From: Eopsaltria australis
Taxonomy: Eukaryota > Chordata > Aves > Passeriformes > Petroicidae
Direction: 5' to 3'
DNA: 64,000 nt
Assembly: GCA_034509425.1 (NCBI GenBank)
Contig: JAVTVJ010011652.1
Coordinates: 6,935,501 to 6,999,500, forward strand
A program made the translations under genes and the position numbers. This document shows positions 1-41,160 of the stretch, piece after piece (the stretch's first letter is position 1; each line of letters opens with the position of its first letter). A model generated the notes under the pieces. The model saw only the letters and a list, made by a program, of their open reading frames with translations, made no database searches and had not been told where the DNA came from.

Positions 1-2313
1 GGATTGTTATCGCTCTTATTTTATAGTTTGGGAACCAAAGTGCAGGCACTAGATTGTTTTTACAAGATCACATTGGAGGTTTGGTTGAGCCAAGAATTTA
101 GTCCACAGCTTTCAAAGTTCCAAGCACAGTAAAAAGGAAGGATGAAGTCCTTATCAGATGTCTGGACTTTTACAGAGTTAAAAACAACAGCATCTAGTAA
201 TTGTCAGTGTTCTGTTTGTGGGAGGTGTATCTTCAAAGTTTAGCTTGGTTATTTTGAGAAGTCATACAGTGTGATGATCAGAGGATATTCAGCAGAAGGA
301 GAAATGTATGTCTGATGTAGAAACAGAAAAAGAAGTCAAGTTTCTCAACCTTATGCCTAAATGCCATGTTGCATTTGTGATTCACATTGGTGGTATTTCT
401 GGGGAAGTGTTCTGGAAGTGTTAGATATCTTTTGATTCTCCAAATGGAATCTAATTTGAGAAAAACGCCTTAGTGCATCATGTGATAGGCCAGGTTGTGC
501 AAGTTGCAGTGTCCAGGGCTAAGTAGTGGATCCTGTGATGCGTTTCTGAAGCTTTCCTATTTCCAGTGAATCTGTTTCAGCAACATGTCTTAAGTGGTGG
601 CATTACTGGAATCTCTCTGTCAGCTGGTTTGTCAGAGATGGAAGCATTTAATGAATGTAACTATATATAGCATGTAAAAAGAGAGGGATTTTATATCATT
701 CCCTGTCAAAAAATCTTCACCTTGTTGCAGTCATTGACAGGTTTACCTTTGTGTCATAAATTTACTTAAAACTTGAGCTGTGTTAGTCGTCATTCAGACT
801 GATGGAAATCAAGCCAGAGTAATATTTTTTTCTAAGTATTTCCTTAACATTTGTTATGGTTAAGTGCTGACAGTTTGCTAAATGTTGTACAGGATCCAAA
901 GGAAGCTGTGCTTGTTGTAAGGAGCTCATACATTCAAGTCCTCATAATTTTTACTCTTACTTGTGTAAGAAATCCTTGCTATCAGAAAGAATTTCCTTGT
1001 GGAAGAAGAGAGTGCAGTCATATAAAGGAGGGTTTCCCACTAGGAGCTGGGATCTGGTAGTCCAAAATTAGTCTGTGGTAAAGTTTAAGTACCTGTTTTT
1101 AGAATCTAGAGATGTCCTATGCAAAGCATACTGAGCAGAAATGCTGCTAGCATCTCAGATTTTCGTGGAAAGCACAACATTGGAAATACATTAAGGGGAG
1201 GCACATTTTTGTTTTGGAATTGCTATCCTCTTTCAAAGAGAGGGAGAGGGGAGGGAATGGGAGAGAATGAGATAACCTGATGCCAAGGCTGTAGTATAAA
1301 TCTGTGCTATTAATGGCTTTGGTATACCAGTTTCATGGGAGTTATTTTGATAATCCAGTATTGTGAGAATCTGAAACAACCTCATTCCAGAGGCAGTGTT
1401 GTCAGATTTCTATTTCTGGTACTTTTCATGGTCGTAGTGTTAACAGATGTGATGTTACTTTAAAAAGTGCAAACTTAACACGATAGAGTATGACTGAAGT
1501 TATTTCCCCTTGGTGTTTGGTATTATATTTTTTAGTGTTTTATTAATGCTTCAGATGCAGAATACGTGTGTTGGTCACAGCCATGACCTGTAGGATGCAA
1601 ATTTGTTCACTAATGTCCATGTATGCTCTGACTCTTGGATATTGCTGAAGCACTGCGAATTTTATGAAAAAGAGAGATAGAAAATACAAGGTGTCATTGT
1701 CAAGATTATTTTATTTCTCATTCTTTTTCTTCTCTTTGGTTTTCTTTCAGTCTTTTTTTTCTGGCTCTTTTTTTCCTTACTCCAGCAGCTACAGGAAAAA
1801 TCCTTGAAAACATGAATCTAAAGTGACTTAGAAACAAAACCAGTAAGAACATTGAATTCAAACCTGTTACATTTTTGTTACTTGAAAGCTGGTCAAAGTT
1901 ATTTAGTGGGCCTAGTCTGAAGGGCTGGAGGAGCTTGGCAGCTGCACCACATTTACAGATGAGCATACGTGGGACTAGCTTTTGTTACCTGTGTTGAAAG
2001 CCTAGTTGAGCTTAAAATCATTCAGCAGATTTTCTAAATGCTGCTAGTAATGCTTAGTTTTCTGAAGTGTGAAATTTAAAAAACTTGTTTCACTGTTTGT
2101 TTGCTTCATGCTTACTTAAATACGGGTGGAGATACCTAGACCAATCAATTTAACATTTTTGTTCTCATGAAGTATGCCAGATTTGATATGCTTGAATTGT
2201 AAATGAATTCAGATGAAATAAGAGGGAAAACTTCCAAAAGCAAAATAGTTTACCTAAAAAATACATATGTAAGTGTTCTTGTGGCCATGAAACTTTAAAA
2301 AAATTACCTCTGA

Positions 2314-2338
2314 AGATGCCACTCTAATAGTGGCATCT
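2314..2338. repeat. Perfect 10-bp inverted repeat with 5-base loop
   Basis: AGATGCCACT and its exact reverse complement flank the loop CTAAT. It is a short hairpin in NT5C2 intronic DNA, of unknown role. Confidence 0.8.
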
Positions 2339-5300
2339 AGTTTACTGTGGTCATTCTTACTTGGAATGTGTTTTTTCAGGTGCTGCACTTCTAATTGTAT
2401 CATAATTGATGGATGGTTATTCAACATATAATTGTTGGCAGAAGTCCCAGTTGAGACTGGTTTAACTGGTGTAGTGCATACTGACTCAGAGTATGATGAC
2501 AGTATCATAATCATATCTGAATGCCATGGGCAAGAATGTTCAGAATCAAATTTTTATAGCTATTGAATCAGAAAAATCTGTTGGGGAGGAGAAGTGGTGG
2601 GGTCTTATCTTCAGGGTATTTCTGAGAACTTTGATGAAAGCTTTTGGTGAGCTGGTGTTGTTATCAGACCTCATTACACAACACTGCTGGCGCCTGTTGG
2701 AGGTGAGGTCTGAAGATGAATTAATATACAAGCTACATGTTACTCATTCTCTAGCAGAGGTCAGTGGTAAGAGGATACTGCATTACTGTGCTGTTGGCAA
2801 CACAGATTTTAATTCGGAAATAAAATGGATGTGTAGTTCTTGGGAGGCTTTTCCTTGGTGTGTGTGTGGTTGTGAGGCCACCTCCCTCGTGTGCTGCTTG
2901 TTGACTTTTCCGGGTAGAGGATAATCACTAGATCATTTGTTCTGGAGGAGTACTGTCATTTAATGTGATTGTAATTAGGCAAGAACTAGGTTGACTCTGA
3001 GCCACCAAATTGCCCTAGTGTCTATTTTTTAACTTGGAGTGAGCACTTCTAGGCACCCTCTGGATTATCTCACATAGCTCTTTAGAGTTTAAATAGCAAC
3101 CACATCTAGTTAAAGCAAATAATGGAAAAAGTTGGTGTTCCATCCACTCTTGTTACTGACAGTTACCAAGATCCAGGAAACAGGTATTTGGACTTATATT
3201 TATTTATCTGTGGTTTTGGCTTAACAGAGCACAAAGGCTGAAATGGCCTTTTTGTTAAACATATTGGCTTTGGGATACTTCTACTGTTTTACATCAGAAT
3301 AATTTGAGACTTCTCATCCTGAATGTGGGTTTTTTTAATTATTGGGGTTTTTTCTTGCTCTCTTGTTTACTGGCTAATACAGGGCATGTGGCATTGTGAT
3401 TCCTAATCCTAATTCTCCTGCTGACTGCTGATAGATTATTGAATAAGTTGCTTCATAGTTTTGAACTTCAGTTTGCTTTCAGAGCACCTTATGGTGGTGA
3501 TATAGGTGATTTTAGATGTTACTATACACTGAGATTCTGGATTAAAAAATGGTATATGCTTTAACAATGACAAAGCAAAAGGACTGCCAATTGGTTGTTT
3601 TGATTTCATGGATTAAAGATGTACTTTAGCTTGTTCAAATTTGTAGACTCTGGGCTATTCACTGCTAATCTTGTTTCTTCACTTTATTGTTACTGGATCA
3701 TCAGTGATTGCAAACAGGTGGAAATGTTGTATAAACAAGGTTGGGAGACTTGAAACTGTTCATATGTTTGGGTGGCTATATCTAAAGTTGGTTCAAAATG
3801 ATCAGTTCATTGAGGTGGAAAATGAGAACAAATCTTTACCAGTCTGAAAGTGCCCTTTTCATCAGACACGTTTGGACAGGCCATGAGTGGTGTTTCCAGG
3901 TGTTGGGTAGCTCTGGAGGCTCTGCTGGCCATGGTCTGTCCTCGTGTGTCCGAGCAGCCTCCTTGGACCTGTGTGGTGGCATGTGTGTGACAGAGGGCAG
4001 CTTGTGCCTCTCTCTGTTTTGTTTTTGTGCTTTAGACATTGGAGGAGGGAGAGGGAGTGCTAAGTCTGCAGAATGGGTGAGCTTATAAAACAGCACGACA
4101 CTTGCCAAATTAATAATAAAGAAATTACATTGTAAATGTCCCGTGATTCTTAGCTTTAATAGTTTCAGGGAGCAGACGAGTGTTATTTTGGGATGGAATC
4201 CATATGTGAGCTTCTTGGCACTTTGCTGTTGCCTGGGAAGAAAACCCAAACAACGAAAACAGAAATGGCCAAGGCTATCTCTTTGCATCTGATTCCTGCT
4301 GCATTTCAGAGGGAAATGCTCGTAGTTGTGTTTCTGGACACAGCCTCATCATGCTTTGAAGTTCCAGTCATTACTGGATTTTCCAGTTTTATGTCACTGC
4401 AATAGTGCTTGTGAAATTGTGGGGCATGGTGTTGGAAATGTTGCTAGAAGTAGCCAGGAAATTTTTATGCCCTTTTGTTTCCCCTGTCTGATACTGTTTC
4501 ATCCCCTAAAGTTATCACAAACCCAAATACTATCTCTAAATATGATTACAAATATTCAGAACATTCATCTTTGAATTGAAGAAGGTTGAAGAAGGAATAA
4601 AATATAATTCTGAAAATCTAGAATTAAAAAATAAGACCAAGATGGTATGATAAAAAATAATATATGGAATGATCAATACCTGCCTAAAGAAACAGGACTC
4701 AGCAAAAGAACAATTTCATTGGTTTTTAAAAATTTAAAGCAGTTAATTTCTTCCCTAAGGCAGCTACCAAAACATTCAGCACCCAAAGATGAGACATTTT
4801 GATAATATGGTAGTATCTTCTTTAGGTTGCTTACATGCTCTGTGCCAGATAAATAAGGTCAGTGAGGGAGTTTGCTGCTGCTGGTGGAAGTCACCTGTGA
4901 CCAGAACTGTAATATCATGCAGTGACACAAGTCCCCAGGCATGCCACATCTGGGGAATAGCTGGTCATACTGAGAACATTGAGTTGTCATAACAGTAGAG
5001 GGATGTTTATTTCATTATTCACTTCTTTAAAAAGGCCACAGGGAACTTGGGCGTGGGAGACTATTAAAAGCTAATCCATTTAGTTCCCATTATTTCTTTT
5101 TAACTCTTCTAGCTTATTAAAAAATGGAAGTTGTCCATAAAGCGAAGATTAGCCGAAGTTCCTAAACCCTGAGTAAGCGGGAATCTGAGCCTCCTGGCTA
5201 CTTAGTCCCTGTTTTGTGGTTGGCTCAAGCCCAACTGTCCACCACAGGCTTTTTTAAACACACATGTAGGTCATGCTTAGCCAGCTCCCACTGTATTTGC

Positions 5301-6844
5301 TGTTCCACTCAGCACTGTTGCAATTTTCTTTGTATTTATTTAATTTCCAGTGAAACATACTGCAGAGAAAAATGCTAATTGCTGCAAGGTATTTCTAGAC
5401 GCATTTGGAAAATTATTATAAAGTGCTCTGTTCCAGAAACCTTGCCTCACATTGTTCATTTTAATTTCCTCACTATGAGGAATTGTGAGCCATATGCCAA
5501 GTTCCTCCTTAATTGTAAAGTCCTGTGCATTTTGTTTATTTTGTTGGTCAAACTACAAGACTATTATACACACAAATTTCATTCAGGGCACACAATTCTT
5601 TAGAGATTTTGCACAAATAAAATAAAAACATTTCTCCCTCTCTGTGTTTGCTCCTCTCCAGTGTTACTTGAGAAGAGTTGAGATTTAGGTTCCTGCTTCA
5701 GAATTGATTGACAAGAACAGTAACAAAACCAAGATCAGTTCTCTTGTAAAAATATAAAGGACCATGAATTTCAGATTTGAGGCTATCAGGGCTCTGTGAC
5801 TCGCCTTATGCATGCTCAGCAGTTCCTTCTTCCTTGCAATACAACACATTTTTCTCTTACCCAGCACAATCCATAGAGCTCAGAAAGAAAATAAATACAG
5901 TCATCATTGAGAGCCTTCTGCTGTGGCCAAGCTGCAGGATTTAACCTTTGAGGAAGAACTCATTAGAGATGAAACATGCTTTGAGGTTTTCCTTAAACAG
6001 CTCCTCAAGTCAGTTTTTCCAAAGGTGTGGATCTGTGCCAGGCTAAGCCACCCCAAGCCCAGGTGCTGCTCCCCCAGTCCCAGCTGTGCTCAGGGAGCCC
6101 CTGGAGCTGGAATATGGTCCCTCAGCTGCCTTCCTCACATGCTTCACAATCTGTGTCACTTCAGCCGCACTGCTCAGGGAGTGCAACACACAGGAGACTC
6201 ACAGGGATATTCCTCAGAGCAGAAATGTAATGCTAGGGTTTTCATCAGGAGGAAAGGATGAAGGCAAGAGAAAGGCAGTGTCCTGTTTAAGGAGATGCTT
6301 TGGGTGCAGGCAGGTGTGGAGCTGGGTTTAGGCAATACCCACCTCTGCCTCAGCTCAAGGAATGCAGAGGGTGTTCTCATGCTGTGCCTACAGTTTGTTT
6401 TGTCTTACTGCCCAGTGCTGTTAAGTTTTTAGATCAGCTTAAATTTTAACTCCAGTGCTTCCAGTTAAAGTGACTATTTTCTAAATGGAAAAAAACCAAG
6501 TCAGTAGAGTGGAGAGTGTGATTTCTTCTGATTCTGGCAAGTGGAGAATTTTTTCTGCATTAAAACTTCCTTGCCAAAAAACGTTAGATCATTTTAGCTT
6601 TCCTCTTATTCTGACATTATTTCTACTGTTTGTAATCTGGAAGCTTCTTTGATTTTTGTTCATCTGGATGAGCTGTAAAAAAACTTGTTATTTCATCCTT
6701 TCCTTTCATGACCAGAGGATCTTTTCCCTCAGGTGGCTGAGGTTCTTAGGGCTCTCAGGTTGCTCTTGCTTTATAATCATTAAAAACAACTCCCATTATT
6801 TCTCTGTTGCATTTCTTTTGAGGAGATGTTACCTTTTTCTAGCC

Positions 6845-6980
6845 AACAGACACAATGTCAGGTTGGATGGGGCTTGGAGCAACCTGGTCTGGTGGAAGGT
6901 GTTCCTGCCCATGGCAGGGGCTTGGAATATGGTGATCTTTAAGGTCCCTTCCAACCCAAACCAATCTGTGATTCTATGAC
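6845..6980 (+). mobile_element. CR1 LINE 3'-end fragment
   Basis: The block reads as the conserved 3' end of an avian CR1 retrotransposon. It has the 'ggttggatggggcttgg' motif near 6860, the 'tggaaggtgttcctgcccat' motif, then 'aaggtcccttccaaccc' near 6941, and it closes with the terminal 'tgattctatga' repeat at about 6968-6979. It is heavily 5'-truncated, as most CR1 copies are, and has no coding capacity. CR1 is the dominant LINE of birds, so this element supports the avian assignment. The left boundary is approximate. Confidence 0.9.
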
Positions 6981-8954
6981 TTGAGCGGTATTCTTGTAAT
7001 CAGGCCATGTACCTTCAATTAGGATTTAAGAACAGCTTTGGAATGGGCTAAGTCTGCAGCTTCTGAGAAGCACCTGTCTCTTCCCAGAAACTGTCCTAGA
7101 GATTTAATCTCAGCTTTTAATTTTAGTTTCTAGGACACTGCAGATATTTACTACTTTGAGTAAAACCCTGAATTAAGCCGGTCAGTTTCTGGCAGTAAAT
7201 ATTTCTAAGTGCCTACTTACTCCCTTGTGTCTAAGGGAGCACTGTTCAGGGACGATTTCTTTATCAGGATTTAAAGTTGAGGTCCTGAGTGCCTACAAAA
7301 TAAACTAGTATCTATCTGGGCCTTCACAAGAGAAGTGAAACTGGTTCCTTTTTTTCTTTTTTTACCACTGTTTAGTCTGCATTAAATCTGCCAAGGCATA
7401 TGCAAGTTTAAATTGATTAAACTGTTCTCATTTCCTGTCCTGAACATGTTGTGTAATAGCCTTCTTTAGCTTGTTTTAATATTTGCTCTGTCTCACTCCA
7501 GCACTGGTGGGTGAAGCAATTACCACAGCAGATCAGTTGGTAGGATGCCTTGAAATCTGCCAGGCTGGAGTGTGATTAGACCCTGTCAGTGCAGTTTGTA
7601 GGTCATAAGCAGTAAGTGCAAATTGGTGGAGAAAGAAACATCTTCACCAGCTGTTACCAAAGGGTGCTGCTATGGTAATTTTCTGTTTCCGTCAAAGGAC
7701 TTATTTTGGAACAAAAATACACTAATGGGTGCTGTTTGTTTTGTTGTTCAGAAAACTTTTCCACATCTTCAGCATCAAGGTATGCTGGTTTTGGGTTCAG
7801 TTTCTAAATACCACAAAAGCAAGGGATGACAGTCTGTCAGAGGTTTAGAGATAGTTCCATGGGTTTTGGTCAGTGTGGTGTCATCATCATCTAAACCCAG
7901 CAGGCTGGACTGGAACAGATCCCTTGGGTCCCAGCTCCCTTGTTTCTGTCTTTCACAGGCACTGTCATATTACCCTCTTTGTAAGTGCATTCAGCTGTGT
8001 CTTAGTACTTGGGGTTTTTGTCCTCATTTGGGAAACTTACCAAATGTTGCAATTCTGCAATGATCTTGTGTTTTTCTTTAAATTTCCCTTCTTGCTGTTG
8101 TCCTGTAAAGACAGAAAACTGCTGCAGGGATTAAGCCTAAAGGCAAGAGCAGAACTGGACGCTGCAGGTTAGACAAAAAATGTAGCTAGTGTCTCCCAGC
8201 CTTCTTAAAGCTCTGCATTCTCAGAAGCAAGCTGCACAAACATGAGATCAGAAATTATGTGCTTGAATTAGCTAACAAATAATGTTTCCTGGCAGCAGCA
8301 GCAGCACGTAATCATACGCATTATACAAAGTATCAGACTGCATTTAGTACTAAATAGTGCTTCTCATTGGTCTCTTGTAAATCAGAGCCCTCTCCATGTT
8401 AAAAGACAAACACGGATTCAAATTGCAGTTTCAGATAATTTGCTCCACCTACTCAAAAGCCAGCTATTTCAGGAGAGAATTTTAGTGAGTTACGAGCCCA
8501 TCTCATATTTCCAAAAGACATTTCTTTATCAGTTTTGAGTGTTCATCCTATTGCTTTGTCTTCTTTAGGTAGTACATTAATCTATCAGAAAAGAGCGTCA
8601 TCTATAACCTCCAAGGCCCCTTAGTGACCAGCCCCATTGTCAAAGGCAGGCACTTTGCCAGGAAACAGTGACTCCCAGAGAGACTGTGCAAGGTTAGGGG
8701 GAAAGTATACTATTGCCAGAGAAACTGTGTTCCAAGTGGATTTGTGTGGAACAACAATATCCAGTGACTGGTTAAATTAGCCACAGATGTGTTTTCTAGA
8801 ACACTGTCCAAGAAGATATACAGTACTTTAAGGCTTGGTTCAGACATAATGATCTTCTGAAGTCAAATCAGATCCAAGCAAAATTGCATGGGTACCGGGG
8901 AAGCTTTAAAGGAATTCTGTAATATGATTCAGACAAGTAGATGAATCAGACTGC

Positions 8955-9235
8955 TGCGAGCTGAGCAAGGAGCGCGTCCGTGAGAGATGAGGTAAGAGCA
9001 CTGCACCCCAGCCTGGTGTGAGCAGTTTGCTGCTAAAATCCGGGCTGTGGTGGATTGACAGGGCCAGTGGAGCACGTTGTGCCGGCCACCTGCCCGGAAT
9101 GTGCGTGCGGAGCAGGATCTCCCAGGGGCTCCTTCCAGCTTTTCCGAGCGTCCGAGCGCTCGGCTCTGCACTTGCTGTCCCCATTGTGTCTTGCTGCCTG
9201 CTCCAGCCGAGCAGCGCTGCTGATTCCACCTCTTA
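8955..9235. promoter_or_regulatory. CpG-dense intronic patch, possible internal promoter or enhancer
   Basis: About sixteen CpG dinucleotides fall in roughly 280 bases here, while the surrounding several kilobases hold only about one per hundred bases or fewer. Runs such as 'gagcgcgtccg' and 'ccgagcgtccgagcgctcgg' are unlike the neighbouring intron. It sits about 1.15 kb upstream of the first visible NT5C2 exon, which contains the in-frame methionine M43. I see no clear TATA box. An alternative promoter is one reading; a regulatory element or a chance CpG cluster is equally possible. Confidence 0.35.
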
Positions 9236-10133
9236 AGAGGATGATTACTGTGCTCAGGGCAGTGCACTTACTAAATATTTGGGGAATTTTCACATGCTGA
9301 AATCAGAGTGCAAGTGAAGGCTCTGGGACTTTTCTCCTACGGGAGAATTTTGTCTTGGCATTGCAGCTGGAGCAGTGTATGGGATTTCGGTCTGAGATGG
9401 GTGTTGAAAAGCTCAGCTTCCCTCTCACAGACGAGTTCTGACTCTCATTTTTAAAGTTCAGATAAGCCAGTGGAAAGAAGTCCTGTTGAATTACAGATCT
9501 GCTTTGTGCTTTAAAGTTCTGGGGAAACATAAGCAGCTTAGTTACTGTCGTAGTTGGAACAGGAAGCAAGGAAAGCTTTTGTTGTATTCTCTGATCTATT
9601 TCTTTACCATGTTATTTACTTGTACTAAATTGGATATCATGTATTAATGTTGTCATCTAAAAGGGCCTGGAAGTATTCAGCCCAGATTCTCTTTGTAATA
9701 AGCATCAATGGTAAAAGTAGAATTTACAGAATAGCAGTTGGCAAGTTTAAGAGGAGTTATAAATTAAAAGAAAAATTTTCAAAACAGAAATGGCGTATCT
9801 TGTGTATGAAAATTTTTCTCAGTTGCTCTTTTTCAGAGTTTTATCAAATGTTTTTAACCATATTGGTGCAAATGTGAAAATGGATCAGTTTGTGTTTGCT
9901 TTGAATTTCTAGATATAGTTCCAAAGAGGAGTCAAGTGCTGTGAATTTATTCACAGAAATATTACTGTGTTTTATTTTCCTTGTTACCTCTTAGTAATAA
10001 TTTGTTTTAATCAGGCAAATTATATTGTTTTGCATCTACTGCTTCCAGTTTCATATCCTTTGAGGTCTGAATTCTGCTTCAGGAGATTTTGCACTTCTAT
10101 TCTTAGGAATTTTTGCAGGTCACATGCAAGGCC

Positions 10134-10163
10134 GTGTGTGTGTGTGCATGCATGCGTGTATGC
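10134..10163. repeat. Short GT / GCAT microsatellite
   Basis: A run of about six GT dinucleotides passes into GCAT-type tetranucleotides ('gcatgcatgcgtgtatgc'). It is intronic, about 220 bases upstream of an NT5C2 exon, and of alternating purine-pyrimidine character. Confidence 0.7.
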
Positions 10164-10362
10164 CTTTGGACAGCACACCAATAATTAGAATAACTCTCCA
10201 AAATCATGGCTTTGCTTCACGAGAACTCTCAACAAACTAGACTTTCCTCTGTTTTCAGGTATATTTGCTGATTTTGACCTATGAAAGACAGACATCCTGT
10301 CAGTGGCAGAATGTGTTTGTTCTAAAACGTGAGTATTTTGAAAATGCTTGTACCTTTGGTGA

Positions 10363-39674
<29,312 letters not shown>

Positions 39675-41065
39675 GAAGGAAAAAAACGAAGTCTTTGTGA
39701 AGATAAACCATGACTCTAGCAGTGATCAGGAATGGATTCTGTTGTTGGGGCCCTTGGGGTGATGGGTTGGGGGGTGTGATTCTTGCAAAGGCACATTTTG
39801 AAAGTATTTGGAAACTTCTAACAAATTAACACTAATTAGGAGGAGACCCTTGTTTTCAGTTTTGCAGACGGTTCAAAAAGCTGATGGATTCTAACTGGGT
39901 GGTGCATTCAGATTGGACTACCCGCCTGTGCTGTCATGCTACTCCCATTACATTTCGGGATGCTGCATGTTTCTCCCTTTCCCATGATGTGTTTCATTTG
40001 GTTTTCATTTTAAAATGTCCGGTGAACGGTTTTTGGCATTTGTTACATTCTCTGTGGAGACAGAAGGGATGTGTTGGGCCTTGCAGGAGACAAAATTATC
40101 CAAATCCTGCTACCCATTAGATTGCTGCCCTTAACCCTCTGCTCCTGGGTTACATAATCCCCCCTCCCCACGTTAGCCAGGGTGTTGCTGTGCCTTCCAG
40201 CACCCAGTTTACCTTTTGTTGGTGTGAGTTTCTCTGTGTAAGTGGTTTGATGCCTTCAGCCATCATGGATGGCCGTGAGATTCCAGCTCTTGCACATCTG
40301 CTGCCATACACATTTCACCTTGTAGCTGCTTGTTACTCTCTCCCAGTGTCTCCAAGCTCTTTCACCACTGACATGTCATGCATAATTTCCAGGGCATTTC
40401 TCAAACAGCTGAGCTGCACACTCTGTTCTCAACTGCTCCAGTTTCAGCAGTAAATATTAACCCAGGAGCTTGAAGCTGCTGCTTTAGCATTACATTAGTT
40501 ACTCTGTGTTCCTCCTGACCTTTCTGTCCTCTCAACTTTTTTAAGTGAAGCATCCCAAAACCAACCCCAGCCACCATCTGGAGTGAAAGGGCCTGTTGTG
40601 CCAGGGTGCTGCGGGCCCTGTGGCCTGCCCTAAACTAGGAAACAGCACATGCCCTAGGGCCAGCCCCACGGTGGGAGCCGGGGAGCTCCCGGCCGTCCAG
40701 CAGCTGCCCTGGTCTTTGGTCTGGTGCGGAGCAAGCGGAGCCTCATCGCCGGCCGTGGTGGGCAAGGCTGCGTCCCTGGCCAAGGAGGGTGATGGCTGCT
40801 GTGTGGGGACCGGGGGTGGCCCAGGGATGGGCAGGTAGTCCTTGTGCCTGAAAGCCAGCCCAGGGAAGGCACGGAGCTGGCACACAGCTGGGCAGCAGTG
40901 CCCTGTGGTTTTCCTCTGAGTCACGGGTGCAGCCTCCCTTACTCCAGCCTCTGCCGTTCGCTGCAAAGGGATTACAACGAGGGCCCTCTTGTAATGAATT
41001 TGACTGTTGTTTCAGTACCATAAACTCATTTAATTTTTTTTTCATTTTAAAGTACCTTAGTAGAA

Positions 41066-41071
41066 AATAAA
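41066..41071 (+). promoter_or_regulatory. NT5C2: NT5C2 proximal poly(A) signal AATAAA
   Basis: The hexamer AATAAA sits in an A-rich context 1.39 kb after the stop codon. The sequence just downstream is A/C-rich, so it is probably weaker than the next signal. Confidence 0.55.
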
Positions 41072-41137
41072 AGAAGAAAAACCACACCACCAACATCTGA
41101 GCAGGAAAATGCTGCTCTAGTGGCAGTTGTTCAAGTC

Positions 41138-41143
41138 AATAAA
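41138..41143 (+). promoter_or_regulatory. NT5C2: NT5C2 main poly(A) signal AATAAA
   Basis: The hexamer AATAAA is followed about 25-40 bases later by a T/G-rich run, the usual layout of a strong cleavage site. I infer cleavage near 41160. Confidence 0.75.
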
Positions 41144-41160
41144 TGATGATGTTTCTAAGA

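Larger units (their letters stand above)
39675..41160 (+). other. NT5C2: NT5C2 3' untranslated region
   Basis: This follows the TAA and runs to just beyond the second poly(A) signal. It begins with an A/G-rich stretch continuing the GAA/GAG tract and includes a CpG-dense, GC-rich segment at about 40600-40770. It ends in AT-rich sequence with AATAAA at 41066 and 41138. A GT-rich stretch ('tggtgctttgtggcatgttg') follows from 41167 and would serve as the downstream element. The cleavage point is inferred. Confidence 0.75.
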
